Assembly (NCBI GenBank): GCA_023935145.1
Contig: CM043702.1
Location: 100,962,588 to 101,026,587 of the forward strand
Reading direction: 5' to 3'
DNA length: 64,000 nt
Source: Bretschneidera sinensis
Lineage: Eukaryota; Streptophyta; Magnoliopsida; Brassicales; Akaniaceae
This document shows positions 1 through 10,220 of the stretch, one piece after another. The notes under the pieces were generated by a model. It was not told the origin of the DNA and did no database searches. It saw only the letters and a list, made by a program, of their open reading frames with translations. Numbering within the stretch: position 1 is the first letter of the stretch; each line of letters begins with the position of its first letter. A program made the translations under genes and the position numbers.

Positions 1-55
1 ATAGTCACGACATCACTGGTGGGCAAGGAAATTTAATGGATGGGGAGGGAACTCA
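1..55. repeat. Left-edge segment matching 2249-2300
   Basis: This segment aligns in the same orientation with bases near 2249-2300. Both contain ATAGTCA, a block reading about CATTGGTGGGCAAG, and ATGGGGAGG. The adjacent reverse-strand gypsy RT stops being recognisable at about base 55, so these bases are probably the neighbour of that fragment and not part of it. Both copies can be read as a short peptide like SLVGK followed by a stop. I do not recognise the parent sequence. Confidence 0.5.
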
Positions 56-510
56 TCATATCCATTATGAGTTCTAAATGCTGTTTTTTCAAAGTCATTA
101 GGATATATTCTGATTTGATGATATCCAACTCTCAAATCTAGTTTAAAGAAGACCTTAGCACCGTATAACTCATCAATGAATTCATCCACAATAGAAATAG
201 GAAAACTATCATTTACAATGACTGCATTTAAACCTCTATAATAAACTCAAAACCTCCAAGTGCCATATTTCTTTTTGACTAACAACACTGGTGGGTTGTA
301 GGGCTTGTGATGTGTTGAATGACTCCCATTTGTAACATATCTTTGACCAATTTTTCCATTTTTGTTTTTTGAAATGGGGATACCTACAAGGCTTTATGTT
401 GATAGTAGATGAGCCAAGTTAAAATTGGATCCTGTGATCTATTCTTGTTGTTGGAGGTAAGCCAATAAATTCATCAAAGATTACCTTAAACTCTTGTAGT
501 ATTTCTTGAA
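56..510 (-). pseudogene. Ty3/gypsy reverse transcriptase, N-terminal fragment
   Basis: Reading the reverse strand from about 510 to 56 gives the usual lead-in to a chromovirus-type RT (YPHFQKT, EKLVKDML), then SPVLLVKKKYGTWRF, FPISIVDEFIDELYGAKVF, FKLDLRVGYHQIRI and FRTHNGYDEF. The sequence stops just before the expected MPFGLTNAP, so the catalytic YxDD is missing. Several frameshifts and stops interrupt it. The order relative to the gag fragment at 600-1525 is normal for a reverse-strand element, but the protease that should lie between them is absent. I infer an internally deleted chromovirus-like gypsy; the lineage is uncertain. Confidence 0.75.
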
Positions 511-599
511 TTTGAGGATCAAGGGCTGCTTTGAAAGCCATAGCCCCTTGTCTTGGTTGTTGAGGATAAGACACAAATATTAACATGAAGCAAGAAGAT

Positions 600-1525
600 A
601 AAGAATTTGTCTTGGACTATATTTCTCATCACAATTGAAACATAGTCCTTTCTTCCACCTAAGTTGTTATTCTTGTGGAGTAAGTCTTTCGACAAGTGCT
701 TTTGTTCCTGGAATTATTGTAATAGGTCTAAGCCCTAAGAGAGAAGGATTATTGAGTGGTTTAGGGCTCCATCTCCTGTTGTAAGAGTATATTTCTGCCA
801 CTTCTGCCTCTACCATTCTTGCTATGCTAATAGCTTCTTTCAAACTTTGAGCTCTCTGCATCAAAACTTCCCTTTTGATTGAGGGTTTCAGTCCTCAAAT
901 GAAACAAATTTTCAAGAACTATTTTGTCAGGCCAAGTACATTACAAGATAATGTTTCAAAACCTATCTTGATAATCTTGAACAAAAGTTTATTGCGTGAG
1001 CTTAGTTAGATTGCTTTGTGGATCATTAAAGAGAGATGGTCCAATTTTTTTTTTTAAATAAGTAACAAATTCTTTTCGTCCCTCAATTGATTGCTTTGGT
1101 ACATGCATTGATACTAATTGGATGCTGGACCATCTAGGTGGAAGGAAACCAGAGTAAGTTTGTGAAATTCAGGAGTTTAACGATACAAGAAGAATTGCTC
1201 CACTTTGAGCAACAAATATGATGGATCTATAGAACTGAATCTTGGAAAATCCAGTATGATCTATTTGAATGGTGTAGCATTGAAGGCTGCACAATAGCCT
1301 TCTTCTTGATTGTTATGAGATGTAGGTGTGTGAGAATCATGTTTACTGGTACTGATCTTTAAATCTTCTACATCAGAGGTGATTTTGGCCATTTGCTACC
1401 TTTATTTTTGAAGATCTTGCTGCAATGATTGAATTGCAGCGATGAAATCTTCCTTAATTTGTCTTTGCAGTTGAAGAATTTTGTCCGATGTAACATCTGC
1501 ATTCCTTGATCTTGTTCTTTCAGCC
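600..1525 (-). pseudogene. Ty3/gypsy gag fragment with zinc knuckle
   Basis: The reverse strand from about 1525 encodes a gag start (AERTRSRNADVTSDKI), a helical stretch (LQLQRQIKEDFIAAIQSLQQ), a retrotransposon gag core with several stops, then LMQRAQSLKEAISIARMVEA (in the open stretch 667-864), and near 610-660 a decayed knuckle CFNCDEKYSP. This order is typical of chromovirus gag, whose product forms the virus-like particle and binds element RNA. Frameshifts and stops make it non-functional. The sequence then passes straight to the RT lead-in, so the protease is deleted. Confidence 0.7.
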
Positions 1526-1634
1526 ATGACAAGTGATTTGGAAAGAGAAGTAGATGATTGAGTCAATGAAGGCACCAATGATGCCTTTCCTAACTTAGTA
1601 AATGGCTTTGTTCGAGTTCAAGCTTAAACTCTAA

Positions 1635-1930
1635 GAATGTTACAAGAGTTGTAACCAAAAGGAATAATAGAAATTATGGATTTTTGATTGAATGAATATG
1701 TCCTCTCAATACAAGTCCTATTTATACTAGTTAAGGACTACTTAGCTAGTTAAGTTGGTACTTACACAGGTTGTTACAATATGTTTTGACATTACAGTTT
1801 TGTAACTAACTAACAAACTGACTTCTTTTATACTTCTGTTTAGTCCTTCCTTTGTCTAGTTTGTCCTGCTATTGTGGCTGTAATCCTTGAAGCCTTAATA
1901 GTTGTTGGGATTTGTCTAAGAACTAAAGAG
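1635..1930 (-). repeat. Short LTR of the reverse-strand gypsy fragment
   Basis: Next to the gag start, the reverse strand has a TATA-like box (TATAAATAGGACTTG, about 1720-1735) followed by a short leader, as expected of a 5' LTR of about 300 bp. A candidate primer site (TTGGTGCC) sits near 1570-1580. The outer LTR edge is not sharp; TGTTGGGATTTGTCTAAG near 1902-1920 lies close to it. The boundaries are approximate. Confidence 0.5.
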
Positions 1931-2998
1931 AGAAAAATTCAGCATCAGGTCAGCCTTGGGCGCCGTGGCCTCTAGAAGATGGTGATTTGTTGCCTTGTTG
2001 TGCACTGTGGCCTATCCTATTTTGAGTCGCGGTGCCAGGCACACCTGGAGCATGGTTTTCAGCCTCTTGTGATGGTGCGTGAGACTTGGTTAAAACGTAC
2101 AAGATTACAAAGTGAGGTTCTAACAATGGCGAAAAATCCGAGATGGATGAAGGTATGGATATTAGCCTTTCAAATCCTGTTATCACTATATATTTGAATA
2201 GAAAGTTGCTAGGGGATGAGTACTTTCCACCTAGAGATGATGACATAGTCATGAAATCATTGGTGGGCAAGAAAGTTTGAAGAATGGGGAGGTTTGTTGA
2301 TGGAGAATTGTTTGTGACAATATCAAGTGATGAGAGGGAATGGAGCACTTCAAGGAAAGAGGAAGAAAGATCAAGATTTATTTCTCTATATTTTTCCAAA
2401 AATGGAGTGCACCCATGATGAGGAACACACACAAATTGCAATGTAAGGCCATGATGAAGGACTTTGATGAATTGAGTAGAATGAAAAAGAGCGATAATGG
2501 AAAGGCTAGTAAGGAAAGATGAGAGGGAAGTTGTTAACGGTTCATTGATTATGATGAGAGATTCCATGAACAAAAAAGGGCTTGTACTTGTTGAATGAGA
2601 ATGAGTCAGAGTCATTGTTGAAGATTAGATTTTAGGCCTAGGTGGAGGATCGTTGGGATTAGGCTCGAAATTTGAATGAAGGGTAGAAGACCTGATCCTA
2701 AATAAGGATGTTTTGATCGAGTGGAGGCAACCTGTCTTAAGGGTTTGAAGCTTGGTTGGTGTTGAGATTTGTAGCTCATTTATTTATGAATTTGACTATC
2801 TTGGTATGGATCTCTATGCATTTTGGCAATCAAGAAACTTAATTAAGAGACTTGGTGCGGAGACCTATGTATTTTGTTTATCAGTAACTTAATTAAGTAT
2901 TTGACCATGCATTAACTGAAGTCAATGAGAATTGTTAGGAAAATTGTTGAAGGTTATAAATATGGAGATCAAGAAAGGTAGTCCCTCACCCTATTCTT
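1931..2998. other. Unassigned interval
   Basis: This interval has no gene I can support. Bases 1950-2100 include GC-rich words (CGCCGTGGCCTCTAGAAG, GTGCACTGTGGCC) resembling the GC-rich part of the ATH1/ATH3-type LTRs. Bases 2200-2400 read on the + strand as GDEYFPPRDDDIVMKSLVGK, a stop, then RMGRFVDGELF, which suggests a degraded coding sequence. The segment around 2249-2300 is duplicated at 1-55. The open frame on the opposite strand (1950-2615) has no recognisable domain. Confidence 0.4.
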
Positions 2999-3170
2999 TG
3001 TAATACCTAGACACCCTAATTAAGGGCATTTAAGTTATCTTTTATATCATGCCTAAAATAAAAATAATTTGTGATAAATTTTATTATTATTAAAATATTT
3101 TATTATTTTATTTTGGAAGAGTATAAATGTAAATAATATATGTATGTGGGTAAAAATATAAATATAAAAA

Positions 3171-3172
<2 letters not shown>

Positions 3173-3241
<69 letters not shown>
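3173..3241. repeat. (TA)n microsatellite
   Basis: An uninterrupted run of about 34 TA dinucleotides lies inside the long LTR. An open frame on the reverse strand through it (3172-3426) is only the TA repeat plus the adjacent GA-rich tract. Confidence 0.97.
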
Positions 3242-3243
<2 letters not shown>

Positions 3244-3269
3244 GAACGTAGTGTGCAAATAATGTAAGG

Positions 3270-3430
3270 GATGCTTCAGGAAAAATAGAGAGAAAAAGAG
3301 AAGGATTAAAAGAAAGGAAGAAAGAAGAAGAGAGAAAAAGTGAAAGCTAAGAAGAAAGAGAAAGAGAAATAAAAGGAGAGAGAAAGATAAATAACAGGAG
3401 AGAGAAAGAGAAATAGAAGGAGACAAAAAG
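3270..3430 (+). repeat. Purine-rich GAGA/GAAA tract
   Basis: About 160 bp of almost pure A and G on the + strand (GAGAGAAAAAGAG, AAAGAAGAAGAGAG). It is a low-complexity polypurine/polypyrimidine segment directly after the TA run. Confidence 0.9.
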
Positions 3431-3895
3431 ATTTTTGGTAATTTTGAAGAAAAATTATTAATATCAAGGTGTTGACAAATTTCAACTTTAGTTATTTTGA
3501 TATTTTTTCATGATTTCTTTAATTTTCTTATATTTAGGATGTTAAAAATTATTCATATCAAGGTGAAGTAAATATGAAAATTTAGACTTAAGTATGAATC
3601 TAGTTTAGGTTTTTATAAATTTCATGTATGTTGTGATTTCTTAAGAAAAGTTAAATTTTTGTTGAAAACCTTGAGTAGATCTTGAAATTTAGAATATAAT
3701 AATATAAATTAGGTTGTGGATGATGTATGATATGTGATTTTAGACACGGAGAAGTGTGGATCTAGTTAAAATTGTGTGGATTTCATGAATTTTGAAAACT
3801 AACCGTTTTCATTTATGACAGTTCAGTCGATTGTTGGTCTTGCACAATCACTTGTCCCTTAAAAAAATATGAATCATTGAGGCTTGAGAAGAGGG

Positions 3896-3962
3896 CACAG
3901 TTGACTGTGATTTTCTTACAGTCAACTATAAAAAGTCTTTGATTTCTTCATAGTCGACTGTG
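3896..3962. repeat. Three GTCGAC-centred palindromes at different stages of decay
   Basis: Three related words occur within 67 bp: CACAGTTGACTGTG, ACAGTCAACT and ATAGTCGACTGTG. All fit a perfect palindrome CACAGTCGACTGTG in which the central CG has become TG in the first, CA in the second, and is intact in the third. This is what 5-methyl-CG deamination on either strand produces. Confidence 0.8.
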
Positions 3963-4904
3963 GCTACTCAATTTTCTTAAATTTTCTTAAAAAATTGCAA
4001 CAGATATGAAACAAAGAGATTGTTTTTAAGTAAGTCATTACGTAGAAGATATTTTGAGCCATTTTAGGGCTAAGAGTTGAGATTTATGTACAAGAATACC
4101 TAGTTAAGACATTAGCCTCGAAAGCCTATCAATCTCTTCAACTTGTTTGAAAGATCTACAACGTTTTAAGGGGTTTTATGTGCGTGCAGTGTGTATGATA
4201 GAGTATGATACACATGCGATGTGCATGTGGTGTGTGTGATAGTGTATGTATGTGTGCATGTTCGAATATTGAAAAACTAAGTGTTATGTGTATATAGATG
4301 TTAGCAGAGATAATGCTAAAGGAAAGGAGGTAGTTCAAAGTTAATTTGTTGATCGAGTGGTAAGGTGAGTTCATATTATCTTTAGTACTCTAGAAGGTTT
4401 TAAAATAAGTTGATTGATATGTAAATGTGGATATATGTATAAATACATAAATGAATATATATAGTGATGAAATAAAAGTTAGATGTGATAAATAATGTGT
4501 TATGTGATTGTATTTATGTATATGTAAGTATACATATTTATGTGAAAGATACATGTATATTAATTCCTTGAACTATGTGGTGTTATTGTTTAAATGAGTT
4601 GCGATTGAAATGTGATGTACAATTGTGAATTTGACGTGTACATGTGGGTTGTAGTGTGAAAGTGTTAATATCTTGTTCTGATTGAGTGGTGAATATGTAT
4701 GCATTGTAGGACCTTCGGGTTTGAGAGTGGGTAGGACCATGAGAGTGGAGTGTGGTCCCAGAGTTAGTAGGACCTTGGTTCCGAGAGTAGGTTGGACCAC
4801 GAGAGGGGAGCATATTTCGAGAGAAGGTAGGACTATGACCATGGTTGGTACGAGAGCAGATCCTAGTCTTTGGGGAGACACCCCCTTGAAATAATGAAAA
4901 TGAA

Positions 4905-5045
4905 AATGATTGAGATGAGTTAAGAAAATATGAGATAAAGATGAGATGGGATGAGTTGAGAAGAGTTAAGATGAGCTGATAAGAGTTGAGATGAGCTGAG
5001 AAGAGTTGAGATGAGCTTGGTGGAGCCGAGATGAGTTAAGATGAG
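4905..5045. repeat. Short tandem tract based on GAGATGAGCTGAGAAGAGTT
   Basis: Imperfect tandem copies of 10- and 20-bp words (GAGATGAGTT, GAGATGAGCT, GAGAAGAGTT) run for about 140 bp inside the long LTR, before a T-rich run at about 5093. Confidence 0.85.
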
Positions 5046-5643
5046 AGTGGTGCAATAAGAATTTTTTGTGTGCATACATTGCTTATGATGGTTTTTTTTT
5101 TATATGTATAATGTGAATGACAGATAGAGATATTTTCATTCTTTTAAATGGGATATGTAATAAGGCTTGGTAAATGAATTTAAAAGGAGATTACTTTTAG
5201 TAAATGAATTTCACTGGGCTTTATAGCTCAACTCTCTCTCTAAATTTCTCCCTAGGTGACTAGTAAAAATAATGGAGTAAGCTATAGAGGAGAGCTTGTC
5301 GGTCGTTGTTTTCTTAGGAGAATCCATGCGAATGGCATCCTCAACATGTTCTATTTTTGGTCAAGTCCTTATTAATAGTTTTTGAAATGTTGTTAATGAT
5401 AGTTATGTAGACCTAATTTTCTCCATGTTTTATATTTTCTATGAAGTGTATGGCGTTCAAGTAGAAGTGGTAATATCATGTATGCTCGAGTATGTAAATA
5501 TAAGTCTTGATGTATTATTGAGTTGTATTTGTGTAATTGTGTCTTAGGGTCACGATGCATGGTGCTTATATGTCAGGGCTCAGTGCTTAAAGGTAATAGT
5601 TTTGTTCTAATTTGGGCCCGCCTAGGATAAGTCATTACATTGT

Positions 5644-5655
5644 TGGTATCAAAGT
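5644..5655 (+). other. Decayed primer binding site after the long LTR
   Basis: TGGTATCAAAGT lies 4 bases past the LTR end. It matches the plant initiator-tRNA-Met primer site TGGTATCAGAGC with G-to-A and C-to-T changes, supporting 2999-5639 as the left LTR of an element whose body is lost. Confidence 0.6.
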
Positions 5656-6162
5656 TATAGGTTTAAGGTTTTATAAACCACATTAGCATGTGAATGATGT
5701 ATTGGTAATTTCTAAAAGGATTATTTTTGTGTAAGGTTAGAGAATGCTATGTGGACGGGGTAGAGAAAGACTTTCCTATTTTGAGGAGTGATTTCACTAA
5801 AGGACCCAGCCGACTAGTTACCGGACCTAGTCGATTGGTACTTGTCTGATGCCCAAAAACTTGAATAGTTCACATGACCTAGTCGACTGGTACAAGGACC
5901 TAATCGACTAGTAATTTGAAAATATGTCCGTTTGAGACACATGACTTGAGAATTTAATACTCCAAGCCACTCCAACTTGTGTCTAAAGGCCATATAAAAC
6001 CAAGACTATAAATACCCCTCTTAAATGAGAATTTAATACAAGTAAGAACACCCAATTTCTTATATAGCTTATTAATACTCTCAAAAGCTTTGAAAAATTC
6101 ATTGTGAGCCGTTACTTAAGCTTTGTTCTTGAAGAAAGATAACCTTCAACTTGTAAAGAATT
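5656..6162 (+). repeat. LTR-like remnant with GTCGAC palindromes and TATA boxes
   Basis: There is no coding potential here. Bases 5806-5915 carry four related words (CAGCCGACTAG, CCTAGTCGATTGG, CCTAGTCGACTGG, CCTAATCGACTAG). At 5993-6020 are CATATAAAACC and CTATAAATACC, which look like core promoters. The order palindromes, TATA, leader is that of an LTR U3/R, so I infer part of another LTR into which COP1 inserted. No ends are visible. Confidence 0.45.
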
Positions 6163-7242
6163 TGTTGGTATTTGTCTAAGGTTCAAACATGTCCAAGCAT
6201 GGTTTGAAGATAGTTAAAGTCTAAACCAAAGTTTGAGCATTAAAGTTCAACAAGTTAGAAGATTGCATACATGTGTGTGCATCACTTTAGAGCAAGGTAA
6301 GGCTAGGTGCACTGGTGTGTGCACTTCTGCACACAAGCTGATGGAGTGTGCCCACTGCTGGGTAGAATCAGTGTGCACCAGCACCGCACCGCTCACCATC
6401 CAGCACCACACCGTCCAGCATGGGTGCTGCTGGGACAGGGCGAGCACTGCACCACTCACCATTTAGCACCGCACCGTCCAGCATGGGTGCTACTAGGACA
6501 GGGCCAGCATCGCACTGCTCACCATTCAGCACCGCACCGCCCAGAAGTTGCTGCAAGCGTGCTCTGCCTAGCACTGCACCGCGCCCTGTTGAGCTCCTAA
6601 GTGCTAGGCAAAGTCAAGCACACATAGGCAGCATGCATAAGGACTCTCTTAGGTGCATGTGTGCAAGGTCAAAACGCACAACATCACTTGGGAAGTGATG
6701 GAGGGCCATGATTAAGTGGAGATTATGATAAAAGGGTGAAGATTGATTTATAAGAATGTCCAAGAAGTGGATGGCTATAAAAGGGGTTCCCTAGCCTCAT
6801 TTTTCACATGAGAGAAAAATCATTGTTGTGACATTGTGGGAGATCAAGTGTAATACATGAGAGAATTATGTGAGAGACATAAACACAAGAGGGACTCTTT
6901 GTAGTGAGGCTGGTTGTAAAGAAGAGAGGTTAGTAGAGAATTGATAGAAAGCATTGTAATAGGTCTATCACTTTCTCGTTCTCTTCTTGGTTTCTTCAAG
7001 AACTTGAGGTTTCTTGAAGGAGATTGCTGTAACTTGTAAGAACCATTGATTTAGTGTAGAGAGTTCGGAGGAACTCACGGGGACGTAGGCACATTGCCGA
7101 ACCTCGATAACAAATTGCTTGTCTTCTTTCTTTCTTTGATTTTCTGTTCCTGTTTTCGATTCCAATTCTTTCTATAAGTCATTCTAGACTTGAGTATTTG
7201 GAAGATCACCACCTGGGTATCTTGTCAAGGTGATTTCCAATA
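6163..7242 (+). repeat. COP1 5' LTR
   Basis: It starts TGTTGGTATTTGTCTAAG, as do the COP2 LTRs, and ends CCAATA where COP2 has CCAACA. Bases 6370-6600 are GC-rich with repeated CACCGCACCG and CCAGCATGGGTGCT words, followed by CTATAAAAGG near 6776 as a likely TATA box. Open frames on both strands between 6233 and 6698 come from the GC-rich repeats and are not genes. Confidence 0.88.
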
Positions 7243-7243
7243 G

Positions 7244-7276
7244 TGGTATCAGAGCTTTGGACAGTAGTATCAGAGC
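7244..7276 (+). other. COP1 primer binding site, present twice
   Basis: A perfect TGGTATCAGAGC (7244-7255) follows the LTR after one base. A second near-copy, TAGTATCAGAGC, starts 21 bases later at 7265. These match the 3' end of plant initiator tRNA-Met, the usual copia minus-strand primer. COP2 has the same doubled arrangement. Confidence 0.85.
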
Positions 7277-7502
7277 TGCACAGCTGGGTATCGGAGCAAG
7301 AACAAGAAGGTGACGGAGTCAAGACTCCAAGAATCAAAGATCAACTTCTTGGGTGATTCAAGAACGGTGTAAAGATCAAGATTTGATCTTGTTCTTGAGG
7401 TAGATTCAAGAATGGTGTTAAGATCCATCTTCGATCTGTGTTCTTGAGGTTGAAGAAAGCATTTGTGGGTAGTGCATAAATCAGAGATCTTGTCCGCAAA
7501 AA

Positions 7503-8362
7503 ATGGCTTCAAATTTCTGTGTTGAGAAGTTTGATGGAAAGGGAGACTTTGCTCTTTGGAAGCGGAAGATCAAGGCTGTTCTAATGCAACAGAAAGTGGA
7601 CTTGGCTATTGGAGAAGATGATGCTTTTCCAGCAAGTGTCATGGAGGACCAGCGGACTGAGATGAAGAAGAAGGCTTACAGCACCATCTTCTTGCATATG
7701 TCGGATAATGTCACAAGGGAGTGCGGAGACTCGGAAGATCCAGCTGCAATATGGAAGAAACTAGATGAGTTGTTTCTTGCCAAGACTTTCCCGGATAAGA
7801 GGTATCTTCGTAAACGAATCTTTTCTTTTAAATTTGATCCTAAGAAAGAGTTGCAAGATAATCTTGATGCCAAGATGAGGAGTGCATCAAGTGGAAGAAG
7901 GCTGTTCATTAAAAGAAAGCCAGCAACTCAGTATGGCAGCAACAATGGCTACTACCGGGACAAAGGTAAAGGAGAGAGCCATGGGAGAGTGCACAGCAGT
8001 ATGCATGGCTACTACCAGGACAGAGGTAGAGGAGAGATCCATGGGAGAGTGCACAGCAACATGCATGGCTACTACCGAGATAGAGGTAGAGGAGAGACCC
8101 ATGGGAGAGTGCACAGCAGCATGCATGGCTACTACCGGGACAGAGGTAGAGGAGAAAGACATAGGAGAATGCATTCCAAACTGAGATTTGGGGGGAAGAG
8201 TTGCTACTACTGCCATAAGGAGGGTCATGTCAAGAAAGACTGCAAGAAGATGACAAGGGATAGAGGAGGAAGCCATACCAAAAATGGAGAGGCTTCGGTT
8301 GCCAAAACAGAACAGCAAGATGATGATGTTCTTGTTGTGTGCTCGGGTGTAAGCAAGGGGCA
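7503..8362 (+). pseudogene. gag: COP1 gag with RG-rich repeats and zinc knuckle
   Basis: The frame opens with MASNFCVEKFDGKGDFALWK, a typical copia gag start, 260 bases past the primer site. Residues 1-125 form the N-terminal gag domain (FLHMSDNVTRECGD, AAIWKKLDELFLAK). The usual second half of the capsid core is missing: the text jumps from LQDNLDAKM to SSGRRLFIKRK. From 7947 there are four 20-residue repeats of the type GYYRDRGRGETHGRVHSSMH, then a CCHC knuckle CYYCHKEGHVKKDC (CX2CX4HX4C). Gag coats the RNA in the virus-like particle. The frame is open through the protease start to 8522, but the capsid deletion makes autonomous function doubtful. Confidence 0.85.
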
Positions 8363-9557
8363 AGAAAGCAGCGGGAAATGGATCTTGGACACCGGGTGCA
8401 CTCATCACATGTGCACTCACCAGAGTTGGTTCAAGAATTTCAAGGAAACCAATGATGAAAGGGTTTTCTTGGGGAATGATATTTCTTACCAAGTGAGAGG
8501 CATAGGAGGTGAGGATGTTTGATGGAATGACAAGGCTGCTTGAGAATGTGAGGTATCTCCCAGATTTGAGGAGGAATTTGATCTCATTGGGGCAGCTGGA
8601 TTCCCTAGGGTATACATGCAAAGTAGAGGGAGGAAAGATCAATGTAGCCAAGGGATATTTGGTAGTGATTAAGGCAGCAAGAAAGGATGGACTCTATGAG
8701 ATGATTGGAGACATGGAAATCAAGGATCAAGCAGCAAGCTTGATGGCTGAGATGGATGAGGCAGTCCTTTGGCACACTTGCTGGGGACATATGAGCGAAG
8801 AGGGCCTATAAGTTCTCAGCAAGGATGGCCTACTTGGTGGAGACAAAGTAGAGGAACTTGATTTCTGTGAGTGTTGTGTTCTTGAGAAGCAACACCGGGT
8901 CAGCTTCAACACCGGAGTGCACAAGTCTAAGGGCATTCTTGACTACATTCATTCGGACCTTTGGGGACTAGCAAGAACACCAACACAAGGAGGTAACTTT
9001 TACTTTCTGTCTTTAATTGATGATTATTCAAGAAGAGTGTGGGTTTATTTAGTTAAAAATAAATCAGATGCTTTGAATAAATTAGTGGTGTAAAAAGAGC
9101 TAGTTGAGACTCAAATGAGTAGAGTAGTTAAGGGGATAAGAACTGATAATGGCTTAGAAATTTTTAACCAAGAACTTGATCAATTCTATAGGTTAAATAG
9201 GATTTTGAGACATAGGATGGTTGTGGAAAGCCCTCAGCAAAGTGGAGTTGCTGAGTGGATGAATAAGACCCTTATAGAAAAGGTTAGGTGCATGCTAATA
9301 GGATCCGGTTTACCAAAATATTTTTGGGGGGAAGCTGTGGCTACAGCTGCATACTTGGTAATTAGATCACCCTCTAGAGCTTTAGAGCTCAAGACTCCCA
9401 TGGAGATGTGGAGTGGAAAACCCCCTTAATTAAACAACCTTAGGACTTTTGGATGTGCTGCATATGCACATCAAAGGGAGGATAAACTTAGCCCAAGATC
9501 TAGAAAATGTGTATTTCTAGGATATGGTGATGGGGTTAAGGGATATAGGTTGTGGTC
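8363..9557 (+). pseudogene. pol: COP1 pol: protease, pre-integrase, integrase (truncated)
   Basis: Protease motif WILDTGCTHHM is at about 8379. A small deletion near 8500 relative to COP2 shifts the frame, which resumes at 8509 with MRMFDGMTRLLENVRYLPDL. The pre-integrase HxxxH..C..C region follows (LWHTCWGHMSEEGL, then CECCVLEKQH). Integrase has the three acidic residues in context: DLWGLAR, GIRTDNGLEIF and GVAEWMNKTL. Stops occur after EEGL (CAA to TAA relative to COP2), after DALNKLVV and after WSGKPP. Coding similarity ends at KGYRLWSD, where a gypsy LTR interrupts. RT and RNase H are absent. Confidence 0.88.
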
Positions 9558-10220
9558 TGATAAGAGCCATAAAATGCACCTCAAAGATGTTTAATTGTTA
9601 GCATTTTATGATTCTTCTCGGTCTTTATTGAACTCTTATGTGTTGATAACTCTTAAGCAATCTCATTGGACTACTAACTTATTCAAGCACATTTTCAGGT
9701 GTTTTGAGTCTAAAGAAGAGAAAGAAGCGATCGTTGTTTAAAAGCACCGAGGGTCCATGCACGACGAAGCAAAGGAATAGCTACAGAGAGGCAAAGCATG
9801 GAGATTATCAGCAAAAAGGCCAGCACCGCGGTGTCCAGAAACATGCATATTCTGACCCACCAGCCAGCACCGCGGTGCTCCTCAACAGCACCGCGGTGCT
9901 CCTCAATAGCACCGCGGTGCCTAGAAGGTCGCCCATTCCAGCTTATGCCTAGCACCGAGGTGCTCCCCAGCAGCACCGCAGCGCACACATGTATTTACAT
10001 CTCCAAGTTAGACTTTAATTAGGGTTTTTAAACACTAGATTAAACCCAAGAATACCCTTGGTCTTTTGTACTATAAATAAGACACTTAGGGTTTAAGAGA
10101 AGATATATTGGCTGTGAGCAAAGACCCAGAAGTTGAAGACAGCAACTCTCATCCACAAAAGAGTTTAGCCATGAACCACATGGCTAACTAACTTCCAAGC
10201 AAGGCGAAGGGTTCATTGCC
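9558..10220 (+). repeat. 5' half of an ATH1/ATH3-type gypsy LTR
   Basis: It starts TGATAAGAGCCATAAAATGC, matching the ATH3 LTR start TGATGAGAGTCATAAAATGC, and follows that LTR through TTAATTGTTAGCATTTTA and a TATA region (CTATAAATAAGACACTTAGG, about 10069) to CCAAGCAAGGCGAAGGG near 10200. It then stops about halfway through the LTR length and changes into GYP0 gag. The middle (9826-9992) holds a cluster of AGCACCGCGGTGCT palindromes. It is an LTR truncated by recombination or deletion. Confidence 0.8.
9826..9992. repeat. Cluster of AGCACCGCGGTGCT palindromes in an LTR
   Basis: At least three full or nearly full copies of the 14-bp perfect palindrome AGCACCGCGGTGCT lie within about 90 bp, with further variants (AGCACCGAGGTGCT, AGCACCGCAGCGC). 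They are separated by short CTCAA-type linkers. The cluster lies about 80-240 bp upstream of the TATA-like box at 10069. Open frames through it on both strands are side effects of GC richness. Confidence 0.9.

Larger units (their letters stand above)
2999..5639 (+). repeat. Long solo-like LTR (Tekay/Del-like gypsy)
   Basis: The segment starts TGTAATACC, matching the TGTAACACC start common in Tekay-type LTRs after C-to-T change, and ends CATTACA. It is followed at 5644 by a decayed TGGTATCAGAGC primer site. The length of about 2.6 kb suits long Tekay LTRs. Inside are a TA microsatellite (3173-3241), a purine-rich tract (3270-3430), a cluster of GTCGAC-type palindromes (3896-3962) and a GAGATGAGCT-type tandem tract (4905-5045). 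No internal coding region follows, so it is a solo LTR or truncated element. Lineage is inferred from ends, length and primer site only. Confidence 0.6.
6163..9557 (+). mobile_element. COP1: 5' part of a Ty1/copia element
   Basis: The order is 5' LTR (6163-7242), primer site (7244), gag (7503) and pol with protease and integrase, breaking off at 9557 where a gypsy LTR begins with TGATAAGAG. RT, RNase H and the 3' LTR are not found in the window, so the element is truncated. Sequence is close to COP2 throughout, so they belong to one family. Gag (FDGKGDFALWKRKIKAVL) and pre-integrase motifs resemble the Tork lineage; that assignment is inference. Confidence 0.85.

Noticed and set aside
1950..2615. 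221-codon reverse-strand frame as a gene
   Set aside because: Low-complexity Ser/Leu/His composition, no recognisable domain; the opposite strand has more coding-like text.
3172..3426. Reverse-strand frame rich in Ser/Leu followed by Tyr-Ile repeats
   Set aside because: It is the translation of the GA-rich tract and the TA microsatellite.
6233..6698. Overlapping frames on both strands
   Set aside because: They fall in the GC-rich repeats of the COP1 LTR; overlapping open frames on both strands reflect few A/T-rich stop codons.
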